Under the pieces are notes generated by a model, which was not told the DNA's origin, made no database searches, and saw only the letters and a list, made by a program, of their open reading frames with translations. A program made the position numbers and the translations under genes. A stretch of DNA of 64,000 nt from Burkholderiales bacterium UBA1834 (GTDB taxonomy: Bacteria > Pseudomonadota > Gammaproteobacteria > Burkholderiales > Burkholderiaceae_C). Shown here in pieces: positions 57,063 through 64,000 of this stretch. Numbering within the stretch: the first letter of the stretch is position 1; every line of letters begins with the position of its first letter. The stretch spans positions 1 through 64,000 of the forward strand of contig DDJC01000084.1 of assembly GCA_002339015.1 (NCBI GenBank), given 5' to 3'.

Positions 57063-58516
57063 CGGGCGCCACCATCCAGGAACCGGTCCGCCATCCGTTG
57101 CGTGAGTTCGCGGGGCGTTACCGCGCGGTATGGCGGGCAGCCTGGTCGCATCGCCATGAACTGGCAGGGCCGGCCCGTCTGGCGGACGAGGCGGCCTTCC
57201 TGCCCGCAGCGCTCAGCCTGCAGGAAACCCCGCCGCACCCCGCGCCGCGCCGCGCGCTGTGGGTCATCATGGGGCTGTTCACGCTGGCGTTGGTCTGGGC
57301 GTGTGTTGGCCAGGTCGACATCGTGGCCGTGGCGCCTGGCCGAATCGTGGTCAGCGACGGGACCAAGCTGGTGCAGCCGCTCGAGACGAGCATGGTCACA
57401 GCGATCCATGTGCGTGACGGCGACAAGGTGAAGGCGGGGCAGCTCCTGATCGAGTTGGATCCCACCATGGCCAAGGCCGAGACCAATCGGGTCACCTCGG
57501 CCAGGGTGGATGCCCTGTCAGAGGTGTGGCGCACCAAGGCCTTGCTGACCCTGCTCAGCGGTGGGCAGGCCTCTATCCCGCCAGAGATGACGCAGGCACA
57601 GGCCGATGTGCCGGGCCTGCGGGAAAGCCTGCCGCAGATGAAGGCGCAACTCCAGGCCGAGTGGCGCGACATGCAGGCCCAGCGCGCCAAGCTCAAGGCT
57701 GATACGGACGCCCGGCGGGCATCTGTGGCCACGGTGCGCGAGCAGCTCGGCAAGATCGAGGCGACCCTGCCGATCGTGCGCCAGCGGGACATCGACTTCC
57801 AGGCGCTGGCCAAGCAAGGCTATGTCACCGCCCATGCGGGACAGGACCGCGCGCAGGCCCGTATCGCGATGGAGCGCGATCAGGCCACCCTGCAGGCGCA
57901 GTTGATGCAGGCCAAGGCCATGCTGGTCCAGGCCGAGCAGACCGAGATGGCCTGGCAGACCGACATGTTCAGGCAACTCAATGAGCGGCATGCCAAGGCC
58001 GACCTCACCCAACGGCAACTGACCGAGGAGAATACCAAGGCCAGAAGGCGCGAATCGCAGACTGCCTTGGTGGCCCCGACCGATGGCACCGTGCAGCAGC
58101 TGGCCGTGCACACGGTCGGCGGGGTGGTGTCGCCGGCGCAGGTGTTGCTCGTCGTCGTTCCGGAGCAGTCCCATGTCACCGCCGAGGTGATGCTGGAGAA
58201 CAAGGATGTAGGCTTTGTCAACGAAGGGCAGATGGCCGAGATCAAGTTCGAGACCTTCCCGTATACCCGCTACGGCACGGTGCCTGCGAGCGTCACGACG
58301 ATCACGGCAGATGCGGTGACAGACGAGCGGCAAGGCGCGATCTTTCCGGCCACGGTCACCCTGGAACGTGACACGATCATGGTCGACGGGAAATCCATTC
58401 GCTTGGCGCCGGGCATGAATGTGTCCGCCGAGATCAAGACAGGGCGCCGCCGGGTAATAGACTACCTGCTCAGCCCGACCCAGCGCCACGTCCAGGAGAG
58501 CTTGAGGGAGCGATAA
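57059..58516 (+). CDS. HlyD-family membrane-fusion protein
   Basis: A 485-residue periplasmic adaptor. One inner-membrane helix (about 78-98, ALWVIMGLFTLALVWACVGQ) is followed by the lipoyl-like half motif IVVSDGTKLVQPLETSMVTA, a long coiled-coil hairpin (150-345; many Gln/Ala/Lys) and the beta-barrel with VMLENKDVGFVNEGQMAEIK and the family end GMNVSAEIKTGRRRVIDYLL. It bridges the HlyB-like exporter to a TolC-type channel, not seen in this window. The gene starts inside the last codons of the ABC gene and ends at a bidirectional terminator facing the protease genes. Confidence 0.94.
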   Translation: MTGATIQEPVRHPLREFAGRYRAVWRAAWSHRHELAGPARLADEAAFLPAALSLQETPPHPAPRRALWVIMGLFTLALVWACVGQVDIVAVAPGRIVVSDGTKLVQPLETSMVTAIHVRDGDKVKAGQLLIELDPTMAKAETNRVTSARVDALSEVWRTKALLTLLSGGQASIPPEMTQAQADVPGLRESLPQMKAQLQAEWRDMQAQRAKLKADTDARRASVATVREQLGKIEATLPIVRQRDIDFQALAKQGYVTAHAGQDRAQARIAMERDQATLQAQLMQAKAMLVQAEQTEMAWQTDMFRQLNERHAKADLTQRQLTEENTKARRRESQTALVAPTDGTVQQLAVHTVGGVVSPAQVLLVVVPEQSHVTAEVMLENKDVGFVNEGQMAEIKFETFPYTRYGTVPASVTTITADAVTDERQGAIFPATVTLERDTIMVDGKSIRLAPGMNVSAEIKTGRRRVIDYLLSPTQRHVQESLRER

Positions 58517-58540
58517 AAAGGCCCTCCGTGGAGGGCCTTT
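58517..58540. terminator. Bidirectional Rho-independent terminator
   Basis: AAAGGCCCTC (58517-58526) and GAGGGCCTTT (58531-58540) pair around CGTG. On the minus strand a T-run follows (CTTTTTATCG), and A-rich bases flank the plus-strand side, so it can end both the hlyD transcript and the facing protease transcript. It begins just after the hlyD stop. Confidence 0.85.
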
Positions 58541-58559
58541 CAGCAGGTTGATTGGTCGC

Positions 58560-60014
58560 TCAGTTGGCCGTGAAGCACTGTGTGCTGGAGGGATTGGTGC
58601 CCAGCACGTCCGCGCGGCTGTAGGCCGTGATGGTCAGGCACACCTTGGTGCCTGCCGGCAGGTTGGTTGCGTTGTGGGAAGGAGATGTGGTGGTTGTCGT
58701 GCTGGTGCGCACGGGGCCGCTGGCATAGGTCAAGGTCTGGGCCACACGGTACTTGGGCGTGATCTCCGGCACCGAGGGCGGGGCCCAGGTGGCCGTTATC
58801 TTGTACAGGCCCGTTGCCGCCGTGTACGCACTGGAGAAGTTCAGCGTGCCCACGGCACTGGGTGCGCGCATGTCAAGGTTCGTGCAGTTCGTGGTGGTGA
58901 TGCCCGTCACCGCCCAGGTCTGCCAGGGCTGGCCTTGCGGCACGAACGAGACATTGGCCACGGCCGGAGCTGGCCCTGCCGCGTTGACCGGTCGCACACA
59001 GACTCGGTAGAGGTCTGGCGTCAGCCCGGTGAGGCTCGCGGTGTTGCCGGTACCGGCCGACACGGAGAAGAAGCGGTCCAGCGTCCCATTCTTGCCTGCC
59101 GAGACGTTGTACGACGAGACGGATCCGCTCGATGGCGTGTTCCACGATGCCGTCCAGTTGTAGCCGCTGCCCTGGAGGGTCGGTGGGGCCTGCAACTGCG
59201 AGGCCGTGTTGCCCGTGGTGCCTGTGTAGTGCTGTCCTGCTGTCAGCACGGTGGGAGCGGGGTCTCCATTGTTGGTGATGGTCGTGACCACCCAGGCTGT
59301 GTCGATGGCGGTGAGGAACAGCGTGCCTTGCGGGATGAAATAGCCGCCGGTTTTCAGCACGCCCGTGAGGCCGGGTGTTGCCGGTGAGGTGGGAGAGATC
59401 CAGTAGACGGCTCCACCGCTGTCGCTGTTGATCGCGAACGGGATGGTGCTGCCCGTGAGGTCGACCGCGGGGTCGAAGCCATGGGGGATGCCATCGAATC
59501 CCACGAATGTCAGGGCATCAGGAGGAGTGGCGCGCCCATAGACCAGCAGTTGGCCCAGCGCGTTGGCGTTGCTGTTCGTGAACACGGGCCGTGTGTCGGC
59601 CACGAGCGGAGGGTAGCTGGCGAGTGACGTCATGGCCGATGGCGTGTTCAACCGGCAGATGACAAGATCCCGGCCGTCTTGGGGGTCGTCATTTGCTTGG
59701 AAGGGGGCCTGATAGCAGGTACCGACCGCCGAATGGCCAAGCGCGTTGTAAAAGCCATGGTCACCTACAGGTGTGGTCCCCACCATGTTGCTCGGCGCAC
59801 AATGTTTCACGCCCATGATCCATTCGCGTGTGATCTGGATGGCCGTGCAGCCGGATGAGCGTCCGACCAGTTTCCAGACCTGTGTCTCCTGCCCTGTCAG
59901 CGGGTTGATGACGGGACCTGCTGTGGGTGAGATGCCGATGTTGGTTGCCAAGGCGGCTCCACTAACGCACAGCGATGCCAACATCGCCGCCAGGACGCGT
60001 GATTGGAATTTCAT
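58560..60014 (-). CDS. Secreted S1-type serine protease with FN3-like C-terminus (copy 2)
   Basis: A 484-residue exported protein with Sec signal peptide KFQSRVLAAMLASLCVSGAA (cleaved near ALA/TNIG). The trypsin-like triad is complete: His71 in WIMGVKHC, Asp116 in GRDLVICRL and Ser199 in NSDSGGAVYW. Residues about 275-484 form two FN3/Ig-like beta repeats with cysteine pairs (GKNGTLDRFFSVSAGTGNTA, and VRTSTTTTTSPSHNATNL). It is the paralogue of the adjacent gene, sharing the same N-terminus (TNIGISPTAGPVINPLTGQE). The start at 60014 has AAGGA six bases before it. A role in maturing or shedding the RTX protein is a guess from position. Confidence 0.88.
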   Translation of the reverse strand: MKFQSRVLAAMLASLCVSGAALATNIGISPTAGPVINPLTGQETQVWKLVGRSSGCTAIQITREWIMGVKHCAPSNMVGTTPVGDHGFYNALGHSAVGTCYQAPFQANDDPQDGRDLVICRLNTPSAMTSLASYPPLVADTRPVFTNSNANALGQLLVYGRATPPDALTFVGFDGIPHGFDPAVDLTGSTIPFAINSDSGGAVYWISPTSPATPGLTGVLKTGGYFIPQGTLFLTAIDTAWVVTTITNNGDPAPTVLTAGQHYTGTTGNTASQLQAPPTLQGSGYNWTASWNTPSSGSVSSYNVSAGKNGTLDRFFSVSAGTGNTASLTGLTPDLYRVCVRPVNAAGPAPAVANVSFVPQGQPWQTWAVTGITTTNCTNLDMRAPSAVGTLNFSSAYTAATGLYKITATWAPPSVPEITPKYRVAQTLTYASGPVRTSTTTTTSPSHNATNLPAGTKVCLTITAYSRADVLGTNPSSTQCFTAN

Positions 60015-60027
60015 GAAGAATCCTTTG

Positions 60028-60049
60028 AAAAATGCCCTCCGAAGAGGGC
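60028..60049 (-). terminator. Rho-independent terminator between the two protease genes
   Basis: On the minus strand GCCCTC (60049-60044) and GAGGGC (60039-60034) pair around a TTCG tetraloop, then an A and five T residues (60033-60028). It lies between the end of the upstream protease gene and the start of the next, so it may lower expression of copy 2. Confidence 0.78.
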
Positions 60050-60067
60050 GCTGATGGATCAGTGTTT

Positions 60068-61468
60068 TCAGTTGGCCGTGAAGCACTGTGTGCTCGACGG
60101 TGTGCCCAGCACGTCGGCGCGGCTGTAACCCGTGACCGTCAGGCAGACTTGGCTACCCGCCTGCAGGTTGGTGGCGCTGTAGGAGGTCGCCGTGACGGTG
60201 GTTGTGCTCGTGCGCACAGGGCCACTCGGGTAGGTCAGTGTCTGGGCCACACGGTACTTCGGCGTGGCGTCAGGCACCGACGGTGCCGACCATGTGGCCG
60301 TGACCTTGTACAGGCCGGTGGCGGCCGTGTACGTGCTGGCAAAGTTCAGCGTGCCGATGGTGGTCGGCGTGCGCAGGTCCAGCCAGGTGCAGTTCGGCGT
60401 CGTGATGCCGGTCACCGCCCAGGGCGCGGAGGGCGCGAAGGCAATGCTCTGCACGGCAGGGGCTGGCCCCACGGTGTTCTCCGGGCGAACGCAGATGCGG
60501 TATTTTTCTGCCGCCAGGGCGTTCAGGCTGCCGGTGTTGCCAGTCCCGGCGGCCACGGAGAAGCTGCGGTCCAGCGTGCCGTTCTTGCCGGCAGTCACCT
60601 TGTAGGCCGTCACGGGCTCCGGGCCTGGGGTCTGCCACGAGGCCGTCCAGTTGTAGCCAGTGCCCTGCAGCGCGGGCGGCGTGCTCAACTCCGATGCGGT
60701 GTTGCCCGCGGGGCCCGTGAAGTGCTGGGCCGCGGTGATGACGTCCGGCGGCGTGTCACCGTTCTGCGAGATCCTGGATACGATCCAGGCGACATCAGCT
60801 GCGGTGAAGAACCCGATGCCCTCGGGGACTTTGATGCTCAAACCACCCTGGATGATCCCTGTCAGGGCTACCTGGCTGGAAGTGGGCGAGAACCAATAGG
60901 CACCGCCACCACTGTCACCGCCAATGGCGAAAGGAATCTGCGAGCCGCTCGGGTTCAGCGCAGGATCGAAGCCGTGCGGTAGGCCGTCGAAGCCCACGAA
61001 GGTGAGCACATCCGGGGCTGATCGGCCATAGGCCAGCAGCAGGCCCAGCTTGTTGGCGTTGAGCCGGGTGACATCTGCTTTTGCGTCCGTAACCAGCGGC
61101 GGGTAGCTCGTCAATGCCGTCATGCTGGACGGCGTACTCAAGCGGCAGAGCCTGAAGTCCTTACCGGTGGTTGCGGGTTCGCAACTGCTGGTGTTCACTG
61201 CAGACGTGCCGAGTGCATTGACGAATCCGCCGCCGATGTTGTTGCTGGGGCCGCAGTGCTGTGTGGCCAGGATCCACTCGCGGGTGATCTGGACGGCGGT
61301 GCATCCCGAGGATTTGCCCACCAGTTTCCAGACTTGCGTTTCCTGGCCGGTCAGGGGGTTGATGACGGGGCCCGCGGTGGGCGAGATACCGATGTTGGTG
61401 GCGAAGGCGGCCCCGCTCGCACAGAGCAGGGCCACCGCGGCAGCCAGGCTGCGCGGTGAATGTTGCAT
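60068..61468 (-). CDS. Secreted S1-type serine protease with FN3-like C-terminus (copy 1)
   Basis: A 466-residue exported paralogue of the following gene, with signal peptide PRSLAAAVALLCASGAAFA (cleaved near AFA/TNIG). The triad is His71 in WILATQHC, Asp104 in GKDFRLCRL and Ser186 in IGGDSGGGAYW; the GDSGG motif is canonical here. The C-terminal part is again two FN3-like repeats ending SRADVLGTPSSTQCFTAN, nearly the same as in copy 2. AAGGA lies before the ATG. It starts 27 bp after the RTX gene stop, so the RTX gene and this protease are probably one operon. Confidence 0.9.
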   Translation of the reverse strand: MQHSPRSLAAAVALLCASGAAFATNIGISPTAGPVINPLTGQETQVWKLVGKSSGCTAVQITREWILATQHCGPSNNIGGGFVNALGTSAVNTSSCEPATTGKDFRLCRLSTPSSMTALTSYPPLVTDAKADVTRLNANKLGLLLAYGRSAPDVLTFVGFDGLPHGFDPALNPSGSQIPFAIGGDSGGGAYWFSPTSSQVALTGIIQGGLSIKVPEGIGFFTAADVAWIVSRISQNGDTPPDVITAAQHFTGPAGNTASELSTPPALQGTGYNWTASWQTPGPEPVTAYKVTAGKNGTLDRSFSVAAGTGNTGSLNALAAEKYRICVRPENTVGPAPAVQSIAFAPSAPWAVTGITTPNCTWLDLRTPTTIGTLNFASTYTAATGLYKVTATWSAPSVPDATPKYRVAQTLTYPSGPVRTSTTTVTATSYSATNLQAGSQVCLTVTGYSRADVLGTPSSTQCFTAN

Positions 61469-61495
61469 GTTGATTCCTTGAATAAGTGGTAGGTA

Positions 61496-63730
61496 TCAGA
61501 CGGCGGCCCAGGCGGCATCGCGTGCTGCAGCCAAGGAACCGGTGGCACCGGACATGTCCTGCGGCGCGAAGCCGGCCATGACGCTCACCAGATTCGCCAC
61601 GGCAGACGACTGCAGGCTCATGCCGCTGCCATCGGCGTAGATCGACTCGATCTGGTTGTTGGTGCTGCTGAACCAGTTCTGCACCGTGATCAGGTTGCTG
61701 GTGCCGACCTCGGCGATGAGCAGGTTGTTGCCCGACTGCGAGAACCACAGCGCGTTGTAGGAGGCGCTGGTGAAATGCAGCTCGTCGGCGTTCACCGTGC
61801 TGTCGGTGTCGGTGATCACGTCGGCACCGAAGGCGCCGTGGGCAAAGTAGATGTCGTTGCCGGTGCCGCCGTCGAGGCTGTCGTCGCCGGCGCCGCCCTC
61901 GAGTTGGTCATCGCCCGCACCGCCAGTCAGCGTGTCGGCGCCCGCATCGCCCAGGAGGATGTCGTTGCCATCGCCGCCGGTGAGCTGATCGTTGCCGTCG
62001 CCACCGATCAGATCGTCATCGCCCGCGCCGCCAGACAGCACGTTGTTGCCGCTGTTGCCGACGATGAGGTTGTTCAGGCCGTTGCCCGTGCCATTGAGGT
62101 CGGCGGTGCCCGTCAGGACAAGGTTCTCGATGCCTGCACGCAATGAGCCGGTGAGTGCGAAGCTGACGCTCGATTGCACCGTGTCGTTGTCGCCATAGCC
62201 CGCCAGTTCATAGACCAGGTCCCCCGTCGAATCGACAATGTAGGTGTCGTTGCCGGCACCGCCGGCCATGGCGTCGTCACCCGTCTTGCCGTCCAGCACG
62301 TTGTCGCCGCTGTTGCCTTCGAGGTAGTTGCTCAGGGCATTGCCCTTGGCATCAATGTTGGCGGTACCGGTGAGGTAGAGCTCTTCGACGCCGGTAGCCA
62401 GGTAGGTATTGATGCCATAGGACACGCTGGAGTAGACACGGTCCCAGCCGGTGGAGGTGGTCAGCTCCATCACCACGTCATTGACGTTGTCCACGATGTA
62501 GACGTCGTCACCATCCAGGCCGGCCATGCCGTCGGCACCGGTCTTGCCGTCGAGGGTGTTGGCGCCGCTGTTGCCTTCGAGGTAGTTGTCCAGCCCGTTG
62601 CCAGTGCCGTTGATGTCGGCGGTACCCGTCAGGTAGAGATCTTCAACGCCATTGGACAGCAGCTTGTTCAGGCCGAATGACACGCTGGAATAGACGCGGT
62701 CGTAGCCAGACATGGTGCTCATGTCGTAGATGCCATCGTTGACGTTGTCGACATAGTAGGTGTCATTGCCTTCCATGCCGGACATGGCATCGGCGCCGCT
62801 TTTGCCATCGAGGATGTTGTCGCCGCTGTTGCCTTCGAGGTAGTTGTCCAGGGCGTTGCCGGTGGCGTTGATGTTGGCGGTGCCGGTGAGGTAGAGATCT
62901 TCGATGCCGGTGGACAGGATCTTGTTCAGTCCGTAGGACACGCTGGAATAGACGCTGTCCAAGCCGGTGGTCGAGGTCAGCTCGATCACCACGTCATTGG
63001 CGTTGTCCACGATGTAGACGTCATCTCCATCCAGGCCGGCCATGCCGTCTGCGCCGGTCTTGCCATCAAGGGTGTTGGCGCCGCTGTTGCCTTCGAGGTA
63101 GTTGTCAAGGGCATTGCCCGTGGCATTGATGTCGGCGGTGCCGGTGAGATACAGATCCTCGACACCGGTGGCCAAGTAGGTGTTGAGGCCATAGGTGACG
63201 CTGGAGTAGACGCGGTCATAACCAGTGGTGGAGGTCAACTCCAGCACCAAGTCTCCGACATTGTCGACGTAGTACGTGTCGTTGCCATCCAGGCCAGCCA
63301 TGCCGTCAGCACCCGTGCCCCCGTCCAGGATGTTGTCGCCACTGTTGCCTTCGAGGTAGTTGTCCAGCGCATTGCCGGTGCCATTGAGGTTGGCGGTGCC
63401 AGTCAGGTAGAGCTCTTCGATGCCGGCTGTCTGCGTGGTGTTCAGCGAGTAGCTGATGCTGGATCGAAGCATGTCGTAGCCGGTCGATGCGCTGTCTTCG
63501 TTGACTTGGTCACCGGTCGAGTCGACAACGTAGGTGTCGTCGCCAGCGCCGCCGGTCATGACATCGTCGCCAGTGCCGCCGTCCAGCCAATCATTGCCAT
63601 TGCCGCCGACGAGGGTGTCGTTGCCGCCCGCGCCGTAAAGCGAGTCATCGCCATCCAGCCCTGAGATGTGGTCGGCGCCACTGGTCCCCGTGTAGGTGTC
63701 GTTGCCAGCTGTTCCCGTGTAAGTAGTCAT
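61496..63730 (-). CDS. RTX (hemolysin-type calcium-binding) repeat protein, type I secretion cargo
   Basis: A 744-residue secreted protein without Sec signal, as expected for type I export. It opens with TYTGTAGNDTYTGTSGADHI and nonapeptide GGxGxDxx repeats, followed by six tandem 86-residue units (about residues 43-558). A second block of classic RTX nonapeptides follows (560-625, e.g. GGDGNDQLTGGDGNDILLGD), then a C-terminal secretion domain (about 680-744; NWFSSTNNQIESIYADGSG, SAVANLVSVMAGFAPQD). No toxin, lipase or protease domain is visible, so an adhesin or surface-layer/matrix role is likelier. The start at 63730 has GAGG five bases before it. It is first in a minus-strand operon with protease copy 1. 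Confidence 0.93.
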   Translation of the reverse strand: MTTYTGTAGNDTYTGTSGADHISGLDGDDSLYGAGGNDTLVGGNGNDWLDGGTGDDVMTGGAGDDTYVVDSTGDQVNEDSASTGYDMLRSSISYSLNTTQTAGIEELYLTGTANLNGTGNALDNYLEGNSGDNILDGGTGADGMAGLDGNDTYYVDNVGDLVLELTSTTGYDRVYSSVTYGLNTYLATGVEDLYLTGTADINATGNALDNYLEGNSGANTLDGKTGADGMAGLDGDDVYIVDNANDVVIELTSTTGLDSVYSSVSYGLNKILSTGIEDLYLTGTANINATGNALDNYLEGNSGDNILDGKSGADAMSGMEGNDTYYVDNVNDGIYDMSTMSGYDRVYSSVSFGLNKLLSNGVEDLYLTGTADINGTGNGLDNYLEGNSGANTLDGKTGADGMAGLDGDDVYIVDNVNDVVMELTTSTGWDRVYSSVSYGINTYLATGVEELYLTGTANIDAKGNALSNYLEGNSGDNVLDGKTGDDAMAGGAGNDTYIVDSTGDLVYELAGYGDNDTVQSSVSFALTGSLRAGIENLVLTGTADLNGTGNGLNNLIVGNSGNNVLSGGAGDDDLIGGDGNDQLTGGDGNDILLGDAGADTLTGGAGDDQLEGGAGDDSLDGGTGNDIYFAHGAFGADVITDTDSTVNADELHFTSASYNALWFSQSGNNLLIAEVGTSNLITVQNWFSSTNNQIESIYADGSGMSLQSSAVANLVSVMAGFAPQDMSGATGSLAAARDAAWAAV
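62057..63604 (-). repeat. Six tandem 258-bp (86-residue) repeats in the RTX gene
   Basis: Unit boundaries fall at residues 43, 129, 215, 301, 387, 473 and 559, exactly 86 apart. Each unit carries NSGxNxLDGxxGADxMAG-type RTX motifs, VYSSVSYGLN and LYLTGTAxINxTGNALDN. Units 1-4 after the first are close to each other; the first and last are more diverged. The repeat is coding, so no separate function is proposed. Confidence 0.92.
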
Positions 63731-63947
63731 GAATTCCTCTTGGTCGATTAGATGTTGAGCCGCCCCAGCGAGAGGCGGCACGCGACACAAGCGGAACCGG
63801 TCGCAAGAAGTTCGATGCTTCCTATGGTTCCTGGAAATCCAACTGCTAAGTGGACACCGCCTATGCGACGTGTCCTTCACGGCCGAGCTACGCGGTCACT
63901 CTCGGTCGTGGCTCCCTGATTCGTTTGTGACTGCGCACAAAGATTCC

Positions 63948-63976
63948 ACCATAAAAAATGCAAGCAAATTTGACAA
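63948..63976 (-). promoter_or_regulatory. Promoter of the RTX-protease operon
   Basis: On the minus strand, TTGTCA (63971-63976) and TATGGT (63948-63953) are separated by exactly 17 bases of AT-rich DNA. It leaves a leader of about 210 bases before the RTX start. The AT-rich block contrasts with the GC-rich surroundings. Confidence 0.6.
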
Positions 63977-64000
63977 TTCGTATTCGGAATGCCACAAGCA

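Noticed and set aside
62057..63604. Tandem repeats that could be taken for a CRISPR array
   Set aside because: Units are 258 bp, coding and in frame, with no short repeat-spacer pattern or cas genes.

Overview
This 64 kb window is high-GC, densely coded bacterial chromosome. Gene content and protein style point to a betaproteobacterium of the order Burkholderiales, perhaps near Leptothrix, Rubrivivax or Aquabacterium. Supporting signs are 3-hydroxybutyrate dehydrogenase, an ECF42-type sigma factor with DGPF proteins, an IF-1 with a C-terminal tail, the EgtB/EgtD pair and many hybrid histidine kinases. The genus is an inference. I saw no tRNA, rRNA, CRISPR array, insertion sequence or phage gene.

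Layout. 0-2 kb: end of a dihydropyrimidinase/hydantoinase and an M20 N-carbamoyl amidohydrolase (pyrimidine or hydantoin degradation). 2-8.8 kb: IF-1, hemolysin III-like protein, SoxR divergent from a small monooxygenase-fold gene across a clear SoxR box, an orphan ParB-like protein, an SDR, a chemoreceptor and SlyX. 8.9-14.4 kb: a large PAS/GAF hybrid kinase, then 3-hydroxybutyrate dehydrogenase and a patatin. 15.2-18 kb: an ECF42 sigma factor with a VOC protein and two DGPF/YCII proteins, one promoter of which matches the published ECF42 motif. 18.2-24.9 kb: small proteins, PilZ, and a TetR-SDR-MFS module with two copies of a 20-bp palindromic operator, then AraC and a DUF2236 protein.

25-33.6 kb is a signalling island: a stand-alone receiver, three hybrid kinases and a CheR methyltransferase. 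34.6-39.4 kb is an NMT1/THI5-type ABC transporter operon ending in a RutR-like TetR gene and preceded by a RutR-like box, which suggests a pyrimidine-related substrate. 39.6-42.1 kb holds ergothioneine genes egtB and egtD. 42.9-44.2 kb holds a DAHP synthase behind a Phe/Tyr-rich leader peptide and a complete-looking transcription attenuator. 44.3-54.7 kb: another hybrid kinase, an MFS protein, CorA, and a LysR-led run (acyl-CoA dehydrogenase, APH-like kinase, histidine phosphatase, alpha/beta hydrolase, SDR) that looks like lipid or acyl-CoA catabolism.

54.7-64 kb is the most distinctive accessory locus. A type I secretion ABC transporter and membrane-fusion protein converge on three genes of the opposite strand: an RTX protein built from six 86-residue repeats, then two tandem Sec-exported S1-type serine protease paralogues with intact catalytic triads. 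The pairing of an RTX cargo, its exporter and two sister proteases suggests a secreted surface-protein system with dedicated processing. That last step is inference.
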